DNA of 40,596 bases, taken from Pseudescherichia vulneris NBRC 102420 (GTDB taxonomy: Bacteria; Pseudomonadota; Gammaproteobacteria; Enterobacterales; Enterobacteriaceae). Below, in pieces: positions 27,112 through 39,600 of this stretch (positions are counted from its first letter, which is position 1; each line of letters begins with the position of its first letter). A program made the position numbers and the translations under genes. Location of the stretch: the NCBI RefSeq assembly GCF_000759795.1, contig NZ_BBMZ01000001.1, forward strand, positions 1 through 40,596. The letters run 5' to 3'. The notes beneath the pieces are model-generated. The model made no database searches. It saw only the letters and a list, made by a program, of their open reading frames with translations, and had not been told where the DNA came from.

Positions 27112-29244
27112 TCAGGCTATCGATGCCACGTTGCTGTTGCGCGCCGCCTGCTGAAGCAGCGTGTCGCGCGGCCCGTCGGCAATCACCTTGCCGTTCTCCA
27201 TCACCACAATTCTGTCGACCAGATTCAGCAGCGCCGGGCGGTGGGTCACCAGCACCAGCGTGCGTCCGGTGAGCCACTGCTGAAGCTGGCGAATGACCCA
27301 CGCCTCCAGCTGTTCATCCATTGATGCCGTGGGTTCATCAAGCAGTACGATCTGCGGGTTGCGCACAATCAGGCGGCTGAGCAGCACCATCTGGCGCTGG
27401 CCGCCGGAGAGGCCACGTCCGCCCTCGTTAATCAGCCGGTCGAGGCTGGCGGCATCCTGCTGCACCATGCCAATCGCGCCGCTGATGCGCAGGGCCTGGA
27501 TTAGCTCCGCCTCGGTAGCATGCGGATGGCCCAGCATCAGGTTCTGCCGCAGCGTGCCGAAAAAGAGGCGTGAGTCCTGGGAGAGGTAGCCCACCTGACG
27601 GCGAACATCCATGGGATCGATGTGCGCCATATCGACGCCGTCGATGATCACTTTACCCTTGCTGGCCTGCGCCTGACCTGACAGCAGCTTCAGCAGGGTC
27701 GATTTACCCGCCCCGGTCTTGCCGAGGATCGCCACCCGCTCGCCGGGCTTTATCTCCAGACCGTCGATCTGCGCCGCCTGATCGCCCTTCTCGGGATCGT
27801 AGCTGTACTGCACCTTCTGCACCTGATAGTGACCGGCCAGCACCGGGCAGTGGGCCATTTTCTGATCGGCGCTCTTATCCAGCGGCTTCTTGAGCAGATC
27901 GTCGAGGCCGTTCATCGCCATTTTGGCGTGTTGCCAGCGGGAGAAGACCATGGTCAGCTGCATCAGCGGCGCGATGGTGCGCGACGAGAGCAGGCTACAG
28001 GCCACCAGCGTACCGGTCGTAATGTTCCCCTCCATCACCAGATAGCAGCCGAAAACCAGCATCCCGGCATAGGTGATCTGCTGAACGGTAGAGGCCCAGC
28101 CGCTCAGCCGTGCACCCCAGACGCGCTGCTTCATGCCGATGTTGGCCCCCACGGCATGGGTGTGCTCCCACTGGCGCTGGAAGTACGGCTCGGCCTGCAG
28201 GGCCTTGATATCTTCGACGCCCTCAATGGACTCCACCAGCACCGCGTTGCGGATCGCACTCTCCCGCATCCCCTCTTTCGCCAGCTTGGCCATCGGCCAC
28301 TGGACGAGGATCCCAGGGATCACGATCAGCGGAATGGCGATCAGCGGAATGATCACCAGCGGGCCGCCCACCAGCGCCATGATGCCGAGGAACAGCAGGA
28401 CAAAAGGAATATCCATCGCCGCGCCGACGGTGGTCGAGGTGAGCAGCTCGCGCACCTGGTCAATCTCACGCAGCTGGGAGATAAACGAGCCGGTGGATTT
28501 TGGCCGGGAGTCGTTCTTGATCGCCATCGCGCGGGCAAAAAAGAGCGAGGAGACGTTGAGATCGATATGCTTGCCCATAATGTCAGAGACATGGGTACGC
28601 GCCAGGCGGATCATAAACTCCAGCAGGGCGGCAAACAGCACGCCGATAAACAGCACCCACAGGGTGGGGATCGACTGAGCGGGAATAACCCGGTCATAGA
28701 CCTGCATCGAGAAGAGGATCCCCGCCAGAGCCAGCACGTTGCCCAGCACCGAAGCCAGGGCGATCTCGGAGAGCTTGCGCTTGGCATGGCGGAAGTGCCG
28801 CCAGAACCAGTGCTCCTCCCAGGGACGGGTAAAGTCGTCGATGCGGGAGTCGCGCCCACGGGCGGCAATACCGAGCATCACCACCTCCGGCTTAACGCGG
28901 GTGAGCAGCGTCTCCAGCGCCTCCTCGCGCACCAGATCGCCCCCCTCGCTCAGCCAGTAGGCCACCAGCCCGTCGGCATCAATAGACTCCAGCAGCATCA
29001 GTTCGCCGGACTCTAGCTGCACAATGACCGGCAGGTTTTGCGCATTCCAGCGCATCTTCTCCAGCTCTACTACGCGCACCTGGAGTCCCATCAGGCCGCT
29101 TAATCTCTCCAGCCGCGCGTTAAGCGGCAAACTCTCAAACCAGCGCATCTGCTGGCGTACGGCAGGCGCATCCGCCGGCAGGCCAAACCGCCCCGCCGCC
29201 CGCACCATGACATTGATCCAGCTATCAGTATCCGGCTGTTGCAT
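27112..29244 (-). CDS. Type I secretion ABC exporter with C39-like domain (BapC-like)
   Basis: Inner-membrane permease-ATPase that drives export of the adjacent adhesin. The 710 residues begin with a C39-peptidase-like domain (about 1-130) in which I find no catalytic Cys-His pair; it is the degenerate substrate-binding type. Then come six membrane helices (about 160-440) and an ABC ATPase with Walker A GKTGAGKST (near 506-514), signature LSGGQRQ (near 613-619) and Walker B IVLLDEPTASMD (near 632-643). The order is the LapB/HlyB type. It is 23 bases after the TolC-like gene and 10 before the adaptor. Confidence 0.95.
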   Translation of the reverse strand: MQQPDTDSWINVMVRAAGRFGLPADAPAVRQQMRWFESLPLNARLERLSGLMGLQVRVVELEKMRWNAQNLPVIVQLESGELMLLESIDADGLVAYWLSEGGDLVREEALETLLTRVKPEVVMLGIAARGRDSRIDDFTRPWEEHWFWRHFRHAKRKLSEIALASVLGNVLALAGILFSMQVYDRVIPAQSIPTLWVLFIGVLFAALLEFMIRLARTHVSDIMGKHIDLNVSSLFFARAMAIKNDSRPKSTGSFISQLREIDQVRELLTSTTVGAAMDIPFVLLFLGIMALVGGPLVIIPLIAIPLIVIPGILVQWPMAKLAKEGMRESAIRNAVLVESIEGVEDIKALQAEPYFQRQWEHTHAVGANIGMKQRVWGARLSGWASTVQQITYAGMLVFGCYLVMEGNITTGTLVACSLLSSRTIAPLMQLTMVFSRWQHAKMAMNGLDDLLKKPLDKSADQKMAHCPVLAGHYQVQKVQYSYDPEKGDQAAQIDGLEIKPGERVAILGKTGAGKSTLLKLLSGQAQASKGKVIIDGVDMAHIDPMDVRRQVGYLSQDSRLFFGTLRQNLMLGHPHATEAELIQALRISGAIGMVQQDAASLDRLINEGGRGLSGGQRQMVLLSRLIVRNPQIVLLDEPTASMDEQLEAWVIRQLQQWLTGRTLVLVTHRPALLNLVDRIVVMENGKVIADGPRDTLLQQAARNSNVASIA

Positions 29245-29267
29245 AACTACTCCTTGGCCGTTAGCGC

Positions 29268-30611
29268 TTAAAGTGATGGCAGGGTATCGCCGATAGTGCG
29301 GCTACGCTCAATGCCTAACATATCTAATAGATTATCTGCGGCGGCCGCATAGCGTACCGCGGCATCCCAGGCGTCGTAGCGAGCGGTAATCGACGCGGTA
29401 TCGGCCTGAAACACGTCCTGCTCAATGCTAAGCAGATCGTTAAGGCTGCGCTTGCTCAGGCGGTACTCGTCGCGATAGACCCCCCGGGCGCGATCGGCGC
29501 TCTGGTACTGGGCATCCCCTGCCTGCTGGCGCTGCTGCGCCCCGGTAAGGTCGGCCCACGCGGTGGCGGCGCGCTGGTTAATATCCAGCTTGCTGGCCTC
29601 CACCTGCGCCCGGGCGCTAGCCCTGTCCCCCTCGGCCGCATCAACGCGAGCACCGACGGCACCGCCCTGATAGATTGGGGCATCCACCACCAGCTGAACC
29701 TGATCGTCCCAGTAGCTGTCGTTATCGTTCTGATAGCGCGTCCGCCCCGCCTGCACCGAGACCGTCGGCCAGTGCTGAGCCTGGGCCTGACGAATGCGGT
29801 CGTCCGCCGCCAGCTGCCTCGCCTGAGCGCTGCGCACCGCATTGCTGCGTTCGTAGGGGAGAGAATTAAGGGTGATTTTCTGCTTCATCAGATCTTCAGG
29901 CAGATCGGGGAGCGTGTCCGACTTCACGCCGGTGAGCACGCTCAACGCCGCCTGAGCCGAGCGGGTCTGGGCCTCGTACTGGGCGAGCGAGGCGTTCAGC
30001 CCGGCGATGCGCGTCTGGGCCTGCAACACGTCGGACTGGGAGCTTAATCCGGCCTCGGCGCGCAGATCGGCCATCTCCTGCACGCTCTGCAGTGAGACAA
30101 TATTTTTGCGTGCTGCTTCGGCCAGCGCCTGGTAGCGCTTGACCTGCAGGTAGGTTTGCAGCGTCTCCATGCCGACCTCATTGAGGGAGTTATAGAGATC
30201 GTAGCGGTAGGCATCGGAAAGATTATGCTGCTCATCAATGCTGCCGCCGGTTTTGCCAAAGTCGTAGATCAGCTGCTTGAGGCTGACGCCGCCGGAGCCG
30301 TTGTTGTTGAGGGAGCCTGCCGAGTCGTTGCGGTGCGAACGCCCCACGTTACCCTGCAGCGAAACCTGTGGAAACCAGGCGCTCTCCGCCTCGTCCAGAT
30401 TCGCTTTTCCTACGTGTATCTGCGCCGCCGCCTGGGCAATTTTGGGGTTGCGAGCGAAGGCGCGTAAAATTGCTTCTTTGATTGTCAGCTGCGCCTGGAG
30501 CTGTTCTCCGGGGGCGGCCTGCCAGTTAAACTGCTCTTCTCCGTATGCTGTGCTCATCACGCTCGCTCCGAGCGCGGCCAGCAGAACTAAATACAATGCC
30601 TTTGCTTTCAT
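29268..30611 (-). CDS. TolC-family outer-membrane channel (BapB-like)
   Basis: Outer-membrane component of the type I system, 447 residues. A signal peptide (about 1-24) ends near STAYG. The body has two outer-membrane efflux protein repeats, one starting near TIKEAILRAFARNPKIAQAAAQI and the second after about residue 240, with long periplasmic helices. The length agrees with LapE/AggA-type partners of giant adhesins rather than drug-efflux TolC. GGTGG stands before the ATG. It follows the adhesin gene by 79 bases that contain a strong hairpin. Confidence 0.93.
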   Translation of the reverse strand: MKAKALYLVLLAALGASVMSTAYGEEQFNWQAAPGEQLQAQLTIKEAILRAFARNPKIAQAAAQIHVGKANLDEAESAWFPQVSLQGNVGRSHRNDSAGSLNNNGSGGVSLKQLIYDFGKTGGSIDEQHNLSDAYRYDLYNSLNEVGMETLQTYLQVKRYQALAEAARKNIVSLQSVQEMADLRAEAGLSSQSDVLQAQTRIAGLNASLAQYEAQTRSAQAALSVLTGVKSDTLPDLPEDLMKQKITLNSLPYERSNAVRSAQARQLAADDRIRQAQAQHWPTVSVQAGRTRYQNDNDSYWDDQVQLVVDAPIYQGGAVGARVDAAEGDRASARAQVEASKLDINQRAATAWADLTGAQQRQQAGDAQYQSADRARGVYRDEYRLSKRSLNDLLSIEQDVFQADTASITARYDAWDAAVRYAAAADNLLDMLGIERSRTIGDTLPSL

Positions 30612-30650
30612 CTATCCACCCTGACTTTCCCTGGTGATCTTTTTTTATCT

Positions 30651-30676
30651 TTTATGCCTCATCCCTGAGGCATAAA
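30651..30676 (-). other. Intercistronic hairpin between adhesin and TolC-like gene
   Basis: A perfect 11-bp stem, TTTATGCCTCA/TGAGGCATAAA on the minus strand, with loop GGGA, starting 14 bases after the adhesin stop. In the transcript it is followed by an A-rich run, not U-rich, so it is not a standard terminator. It may mark RNA processing or protect the 3' end of the adhesin message; this is inferred. Confidence 0.75.
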
Positions 30677-30690
30677 TGACAGGGATAACG

Positions 30691-33600
30691 CTATACCATA
30701 TTGACGTGCAGCCCTTGCTGGACCAGCACATCGCCTAACGTCGTGTTTTGAGCACTGTTGTGATAGACATCGAACTGCATCCCGTCGACTTCGCGCTGAC
30801 CGCTGACAGCCCAGATGTCGTTCGCCCCATGCACCAGGTTCACCTGGTCACCGTTACTGCCTTTAATCACCAGATCGTCTTCCGGCTTATCGGTTACCGT
30901 CAGCGCTTCGTTCAGATCGAGCGTCAGGCTGTTAGTACCCGATTTACCGAGGTCGATGATCTCGACGTTGTGGACACGGCTCGCGGTATCAATAAGGTTA
31001 AGGATCATATTGACGCCATCCAGCACCAGGGTATCGGTGCCCGCGCCACCGTTGATATCAATAAAGCCCAGCGTCGAAAGGTGGATCGTGTCGCTGCCGG
31101 CGCTGCCCTGCACGCTCTCCCCGCTCTGCTGCGTCCCATCGGCCAGGGTGATGCTCAGGCCGCCAATGGTGAAGGCCTCGTCAGCCGTGCCGCCTGATGC
31201 ACTAGCGTCAGAGGCATTTTCTTCACTGTTAGGGGTGGCCGCTACACGACTCACGGCGGCATGCGTTGCGCTATTCTCCTCCGTGGTCTGCTGGGTAGTA
31301 TCGCTGCTCTCTACCGCACTGGCTGCCAGCAGCGAGAAGCTGGTGGCTTCTGCCGCAAGAGTTTGCGTCCCGACTGGCGGCGTGGTGGTGGGGTTACTGC
31401 CGTTGAGGCCAACGTTCAGGTATCCCACGTTCCCTGCCACGTCTGCGGCATAGAGATTGATGACCGTGCCAAGCGACAAAATCTTCGCTAAATCAAGCCC
31501 TACATCAAGCGTAGTTGACCATCTGCCGTCGGCACCGGTTATTGCCGTCGCCTGCGCAAGGTTGAGCAGGTTGAGGTGCACCAGCGCGCCCTGACCGAGG
31601 TTGTTGGAGGTCCCGCTGATGGTCAGCTTCGCTGAGCCAAGCAGGCCAGTGAGCACACCCCCAATAACACCTAACAGGTTGGTAATCGGCGTAATTGCCA
31701 GCGTTGGCTGGGTCAGCTTGACGCTAACGTCCGCCTCGGTTGCCGTGGTGTTACCCACCCGGTCGGTTACCGCTACGCCGACCTTCAGCGCCCCGGTAGC
31801 AAGGTTTTGCAGCAACGAGTTGCTAACCGTCGCCGTCCAGTTGCCCGCTGCATCAACGAGGGCGTTAATCGGCGTTCCGCCAAGGGTAACGACAACAGAC
31901 GCTCCCGCCGGTACACCGCCGATTTTACCGCCGATGACCTGGCCCGACGCCGCCTCGTTGATGTTGAGGTAGCCATCATTACCAAACAGCGAGGTCAGCG
32001 AGATGGTCGGCAGGTTGTGGGTGATCACATCCACCAGCGAGGTAGCAGCAGCGTTCTTGCCTGCCGGGTTGACCAGGCTGGCGTTGACCGTCAGCGTCCC
32101 ATCCAGCAGCGCCGCGAGGTCGGTTTTCGGCACCGATACAGACCAGTTGCCGTTGGCCGCCACCGTTGACTGGTAGGTTTTACCGCCAAGGGAGACGTTG
32201 ACCAGCGAACCGGCCGCGTTAGTACTGGTCCCGGTGATGACCTGCGCGCTGAGGATCTCAGCCGCGTTCAGCCCGTTGCCGCCAAACAGGGTATTGATCA
32301 GCAGCGAAGGTGCCTGCTGGATCGCCACCGTCAGATCCTGTGCGGTGTTGGCAACGTTACCCGCCACGTCGCGGGCGGTGGCGGTGACCTGCAACACGCC
32401 GTCAGCCAGCCCTTGCAGCGAGAGGGTTGGTACCGGCAGCTGCCAGGTTCCGTTCGCCCCGACGGTGGTGGTCAGGCTTAATGGCCCGATTTTAACGTCG
32501 ATAAGCGTACCAGCGGCCAGGTTAGAACTGGTCCCCGACAGCAGCGGCGTGGAGAGGAGATCGCCCAGATCCAGCGTGCCGTTACCAAACAGCGTGTTGA
32601 GGCCCAGCGTCGGCAGGTTCTGCACGATGGCATTCACCACCTGGTTGCCGGTGACCACGTTGCCGACGGTATCCACTACGCTGGCAGTTACGCTCAGCGC
32701 GCCGTTGACCACGCTACCCGCTAAGGCCCCTGCCGGTACCGTCACCGACCAGACCCCGTCAACCACGTTGCCGGTGAAAGGCTGGCCTGCCACGTTGACG
32801 GTGACAAGGCCCGATGCGAGCCCTGCCGCCGTCCCGCTGATGGTCTGAGCGACGCTCAGGTCGGCAAGGTTGATGTAGCCATCGTTGCCGAACAGGGAGT
32901 TGATTACGACCGTCGGCAGGTTAGCCAGGCCTACCCGCACCTCCACCGGCGCGGCGATCTGGGCGCTGTTGCCGTCCGGAGTGACGATCGTCACCTGCGG
33001 CTGGAAGGCACCGTCCAGCAGGCCGGTCAGATCGGATGGCGCCAGATTGATTGAGAACAAGCCGCCCGCCCCGACCGAGCCGAGGAAGGTTTTACCTGCC
33101 ACCTGTACCTCGACGCGGGAGCCGACCGGCGCGTTACCCACCACGCCGCTGATGGTCTGACTCAGCAGCGAGTCCGCGACGTTGAGTACGTTGTCGGTAA
33201 ATACCGCCAGGCTATTAAGCACCGGTGCCACCAGGTCCACCCGAATGCTAGCCGTCTGGCTTGCCGGGTTGCCGTACTGGTCGAAGGCGCTAACGGTCAC
33301 CGGCACATCCCCCGTGCCGATACCCTGTAGCAGAGCCTGCACCGCCGCCGGCAGGTTCACGGCCCAGCGACCGCTGCCATCGACGTTGGTGGTAAAGGCC
33401 TCGGCGTTACCGATCTGGATAGTCAATTGCTGTCCGGCGAGGCGGGTTGCGGTGCCGCTCAGGGCGGAACCCAGCAGCTCAGGAATACTCAACACGCCGT
33501 CGCTAAACAGCGGATCGAGCCCAATGGTCGGCAGCGCCCGCGCCACGTTAAAGCTGGCGCTGGTATTAATGACGTTGCCAAAGGCGTCGGTGATGGCAAG

Positions 33601-36600
33601 ACCCACGTTCGCCTGGCCGTCCGGCAGGGTGTTAAGCAGCGTCTCCGGCAGTACCGCAGACCAGGCCCCGGTGACGGTATCCACAACCGCATTGATCGCC
33701 TGACCACCAAAGTTGACCACCATGCCCGTGACGTTCGCCGCGTTGTCGAGCGTCCCGCTCAGGGTCTGGGCAACGCCGCTCTCTACGCTGTTAAGCACGT
33801 TGTCCGCCGTCATCAGGATCTCGCCCACGACCGGCAGGTCGGTCAGTGCCAGGCCTACGTCAACAATCTCCTGACGGGTATTACCGTTGGCGTCGATGAC
33901 GTCAAACTGCAGCGCCAGGGTGTCGGTCAGCAGCCCCCGCAACAGCTCCGGCGGCAGGTTGACGGAGAAGCGACCGTCCGGCCCGACCAGTAGATCGTTA
34001 ATGGTCACGTCCGTGCCCACCAGCGTCAGGTTAACTCGCGCCCCGCGATAGTCGCCTTCGACCCGGCCCGTCAGGGTCTGGGTAACCAGCGACTCGGCCA
34101 CGTTCAGAATGCCATCGCCAAAGAAGAGCGAGTCAAAGAGCAGGCCCAGAGTAGGATTGAGCGCAACGTTCAGCGCAACGTTGTTAGTAGAAACGTTGCC
34201 AGCGCTGTCCCGCGAAGAGATGCTGATCACCTGCGGACCATCGGCCAGCGTGGTCAGATCGATATTCGGGAAGTCATAGCGCCAGTTACCCTGCGCATCG
34301 ACCTGCCCGGTCCAGCTGATCGGTCCAAGCTGGATGGTCACCTCGTTACCCGGATCGCCCGTCCCCTGCAGCAGCAGTCCTGTCGCCGCGCTGGCGGTAT
34401 TGAGCACCGCCGGCACGCCCAGGGCGTCAACGTAGAGCAGCGGCGCGCTGGCATCGACCGTTACCGTCTGGGTGGTGCTTTGCGGGTTGCCTGCCGCATC
34501 GGTAATGCTGGCAGTCAGCGGATAGGTGCCGTCGGTCAGTCCTGCGACGTCGCTCTGCGGAACGGTAACTGCCCATTCGCCTTGAGGATTGACCGTTGCA
34601 TAGTAGGTTTTGCCGTTGAGCGTCACCTGGACATCGCGGCCCGGCTCGCTGGCGGTCCCGCTGATGGTCTGGCTCAGGCCCTTCTCATCAGTATTGACAA
34701 CGTTGTCACTGGCAAAGTTGTTCAGCGTGATGGTTGGCACAACGGTATCGACAACAAACGGCTGGGATGACGTGAAGCCCGGCGTGGTTACGCTCTCGAC
34801 GCTGAGCGTATGCGGGCCGTCACCCAGCGCCGCGCGCGGCACGTTGAAGGCCCAGCTGCCGTCCGGGGCGATAGTCGCGTTTCCAATGAACTGTCCATCA
34901 AGCAGAATGTTCACCAGCCCGGTCACGTTAACGGCCCGGCCAGCGATCGGCAGGGTATCGCCCGTAAGTTCGCTGGCATTAACAAGGTTATCGCCTGCGA
35001 TCACGTCCAGGGTCAGGAAGGCTGGCGGCGGGGTCAGATCGACCGCCAGCGTGCCGCCGTCGATTGACACCAGGTTGCCCGCGCGATCCGTGGCCTGAAC
35101 GGTGATGGTGCCCGCCGTCAGCCCTGCCATATCCGCTGGCGTAAGCTGCAACGTCCAGCTGCCGTCCGCTTGAATAGTGGTATTGAAGGTGCTTCCGTTA
35201 GGGAAGGTCACCAGCAACGGTTGCCCGGCTTCCAGGTTAGTTGAGGTCCCGGCGATGGTCTGCACCGTCTGGCTCTCTTCGTAGGTCAGGACATTATCGC
35301 CAGCAAACGGCGTGGTGACCGTCAGCGTCGGCACATCGATCAGGATAGTGACCGGGGCGCTGGTGCTGTTGGCGTTGCCCGCGCCGTCGGTTACCGTGAC
35401 CTGCACGCTTTGATCCCCTCGCGCCACGCCCGCCCAATCGGCGTCGGTCAGCGTCAGAGACCAGGTCGTACCGTTTACCGGCACGTTAGTAAAGAGCTTG
35501 CCGCCCACCGTCACGTCAACGCGGCTTCCCACCGGGTAAGTCGTGGTAAAGCTACCAGCGATGGTATTGGTGCCGCTCGCCTCATCCACGCTGACCACGT
35601 TATCGCCAAACAGCGGCGTAGTGATGGTCACGTTTGGCGGGGTCAGCGCCACCTGGTACGGTACCGGGACGGTAGCGCTGTTGCCGTACTGATCCTCGGC
35701 ATAGATCACCAGCTGGTGCGGCCCCTGGGCCAGCGACTGCAGCGAGCCTGCCGGCAGGTTAATGGTCCATGTGCCATCTTCCAGCACGTTAGCCGTATAC
35801 GGCGTACCGTTCACATCAACCCGAATGGTCACAAACTGGTTAGGCCCGAGCACCTGGGTAGATCCGGTGATCTGCGCCGCGCCCGCCGCTTCGTTGATAT
35901 TGAGAATGTTATCGCCAAACAGGTTATTAGCAACCGGCACAGGTAGCGCGGTACGCACCTGGAAGCTGCCCGGATCGGTATCGATATTGCCTGCCCGATC
36001 GCGGACGGTCACCTCAAAGGTCGGCGTGGTGTTGTTAGCCAGGGTTTGCAGATCGGTAGCAGGCAGGGTGATGATCCAATCGCCATTCTCCTGCACCGGA
36101 CCGTTATAGATCTGGCCGGTGCTCAACGTGACGCTAACCGTCTGCCCCGGCCCGGTGACGCCGGTATTGCCGCGCAGCACCTGATCGCTTTGCGATTCGG
36201 TGAAGTTCAGTGTGCCATCGCCAAACGGGGTCACAAACTGCGCCTGCGGCAGGGCATCAACAATCGCTTCAAAGCTGCCCTGCCCGGAGATCTGGTTCCC
36301 GGCGATATCGGTGACGGTAATGTTTACGTTCAGCACACCGTCCGGCAGCGCCTGCAATTGTGCGGCGGTCAGGGGCAGCGTCCAGGTGGCGCCTGTTACC
36401 GTCGCCACGAGTGCCGGACCGCTGTTGATGCTCACCAGCACGCTGCCCACCTGACCAGCAGGCACGCCCGTCGATCCGGTCAGCGCCGAGTCAGTCAGCG
36501 TCTCGGCGGCGCTCAGGAAGCCATCCGTAAAGGCGGTATCCAGCGTCGGCGGCGTCAGCGCATCGGTACGAACGGTAAAGTTCTGTGCTGGCGAGGTAGC

Positions 36601-39600
36601 GACGTTGCCCGCCCGGTCGGTAACGATCACCGTCATGGTATGGGTCGCGTCAGTAAAGGCATTCAGCTGCTGTGGTGTTAACGGCACCGTCCAGTTGCCG
36701 TTAACGTCTACGGTACCGACAAACTCCTGTAGGCCATCAATGACGATCCTCACCTGCTGGTTTGGCCCGGCCTGGCCGGTTGAGCCGGTAATCTGCGCCC
36801 CGGTATTGGCCTCCTCCTGGTTGAGGTAGCCATCACCAAACAGCGCTGGCGGCAGCTCTGCCGCAGGCCCAAAGCGCACGACGTCGAGACTGGTGCTGGC
36901 CGTGGCCGGGTTACCAAATGCATCAAGCGCCGTTACCGTAACAGGCAAGATGCCATTCCCGGCCAGTTCACCGCCTGCTACGGTTACGGCCCAGGTGGTG
37001 CCGGTAACGGTGCCAAAGAAGTTTTGCGTACCAATAGTGACGGTGACCTGATTGCCGGTTGGCACACCGCTAACCGTCCCGGTGAGGGTCGTGCCCGCAG
37101 CCAGCTCTGCCGAACTGACGATGTTATCGCCAAAGGCGGCATTGAGCGTAATGGCCGGTGCATTCTGGGTATTGACGTTAATCGACACCGGCACAGATTG
37201 ACTGTTGCCCTGCGGATCGGTGACGCTGAAGCCCAGCTGTGAGGTTCCCTGCGGCAGCGATTGCAGATCCCCTGCCGGAATAGTCATGCTCCAGCCACCG
37301 TCACCGTCAATGACCGCCGCAATGGTTTTGCCGTTAATGGGCAGCAGCACCGTCAGGCCCGGCGTACCGGTTCCGGTGATGATTTGATCCAGCTGCGACT
37401 CAGCGATGTTGACCCGGTTATCCTCCAGGAAAGAGCCTGCTGTCTGCACGGTGAGCAGCGGCCGCGTCAGATCGACGCCAACGGTATGCGTAGCCTGGGC
37501 ACTATTCTGCGCCGCATCTACCGCCGTGGCGGTAACGGTATAGGTGGTACCATCAGCGAGAGTCTGTACCACCGACTGTGGCACGATAAACTGCCAGCTG
37601 CCGTTGCTGCCTACGGTCGCGCTGTAGGGTGCGCCAGCGAAGGTGGCGCTGATCACCGTACCCGCTGCCAGATTGCTCGACGAGCCACTAACGATCAGAT
37701 CACGACCCTGCTCCTGAATATTGACGATGTCATCCTGCGCCACGACGTTCACGGTCAGCGTCGGCTGAGAAGCCGGGGTGGCGGCGAAGGTTACGTTCTG
37801 CGCCCCCGTCGCCACGTTGCCAGCGCGATCGGTCACCTGCACGCTGATGGTTTGCGCCCCGTCAGCCACTGCCGCCAGCGCCGTAGGCGGAATATCCAGC
37901 GTCCAGCTGCCGTCGGCAGCGACCTGAGCGGTATAGCTCTGACCGCTCAGGATCACCGTAACGGTCTGTCCCTCTTCTACCCGCGTGGTGGTGCCGCCGA
38001 TCGTCAGCGGGCTCTGCGCCTCCAGTGCGTTGACAAAGTTGTCTGCCGACACGGTATTCACCGCAATCAGCGGGGCATTCAGCGGCGAGGCATCAAGGAT
38101 GAAACTGCCCGGGGTAGTAGTAGTATTCCCTGCTGGATCGGTGATCCTTGCTGAGATCGCCACCGGCCCGTCGGCAACGTTTGCCAGCGCCCCGGCTGGC
38201 AGAGTAATGCTCCAGGTCCCGTTCGGCTGCAGGATCGCATCGTAGTTCTGGCCGTTAACCAGCACGATCACCGCCTGCACGTTCTGGGCATCGTATGGCC
38301 CACCGGTACCGCTGATCACAATGGCCCCGCTGGCTTCGCTGCCGTTGATGGTGTTATCCACCGTCACGTCATTGATCGTCAGCAACGGCGCTACGGTATC
38401 AACGTTCAGCGGTGCGGTCTGGGTATTCTGGTTGCCCGCCGCATCCGCGACGGTGACCGTCACCGTATGCGATCCCTGCCCCAGCCCACTGATTTGCGCT
38501 GGCGTCAGCGGCAGCGTCCAGTTGCCGTTGGCATCCACCGTCCCGGTTAGTGGCGCGTTGTTGTCCAGCTGGACGGTGACGGTCTGGCCTGCGCCACGGC
38601 TGCCGGTCGTGCCGGTTAACGCTCCGCCTGCCGCAGCCTCAACGATATTGATAGTGCCATCGCCAAACGGCGTGTTGATTGTTGCCAGCGGCAGCTGCTG
38701 AGTAATGATCACGAACTGCTGCTCGCTGGACAGCGGTGCGCCGTTAACATCGACCGACGAGACGGTCACGGTTGCCGTACCATCGCTGATAAGCGCGGCA
38801 GCGGCATTCGGTACGTTCACGGTCCAGAAACCGCCGCCGTTCACTATGCCCTGATACTGCTGCCCGTTAAGGGTAACGGTGACCGGCGTACCTTCAGGAA
38901 TGCGCACCGACGAACCGCTGATGGTGATCCCGTCGCTGATATCCGCCAGGCTGATGGCGTTGTCCCCTTCTACCGGGTTGATCAGCAGCGCGCTGGCGGT
39001 GGAGTCAACGGCAAAACCGACGTTCAGCGGCGCAGAGGCGTTGCCCGCGCTGTCCGTGACCGTCACCGTAAGCTGCTGTGGACCGTCGCCGAGGCCGCTG
39101 AGGGCCGTAGCCGGAACCTGTACCGCCCAGCTGCCGTCGGCGTTAACCACGCCGCTGAGCGGCTGGCCGTTAACGGTAAGGGCCACCGTTGCGCCTGGTT
39201 CGGCAGGCACGGTGCGGCCCGTGAGGGTAAAGCCGTTTGCCAGTTCGGCAGGATCGAGCACGTTATCACGGGTAACCGGATCGACCACCACGTTCGGCGG
39301 CGTCCCGTCCAGGCTAACGCCCCGGGTAATGATCGTTGCGTTACCGGCCGCATCGGTCACGGTCACGGTATAGGCGACCTGCCCGTCAGGCAGCGCAGCC
39401 AGCGCACCGGCAGGCAGGGTCACCACCCAGCTACCCGGCGTGGCACCCGGCAGCGCCGTGTAGCCTGCACCGTTGATGTTTACGGTCACCTGGGCGGCAT
39501 CCGGTGAGATAATATTGATAGCCTGGTTGCTCTGCACTTCCGTACCGTTAAGCGTATCCGTACCGTTGATCGGCTGAACGGTTACCTCCGGCGGCACTTT

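Noticed and set aside
27829-29016. Plus-strand frame opposite the ABC exporter (about 395 codons)
   Set aside because: It is antisense to a conserved transporter, with His/Gln/Gly-rich composition and no motif.
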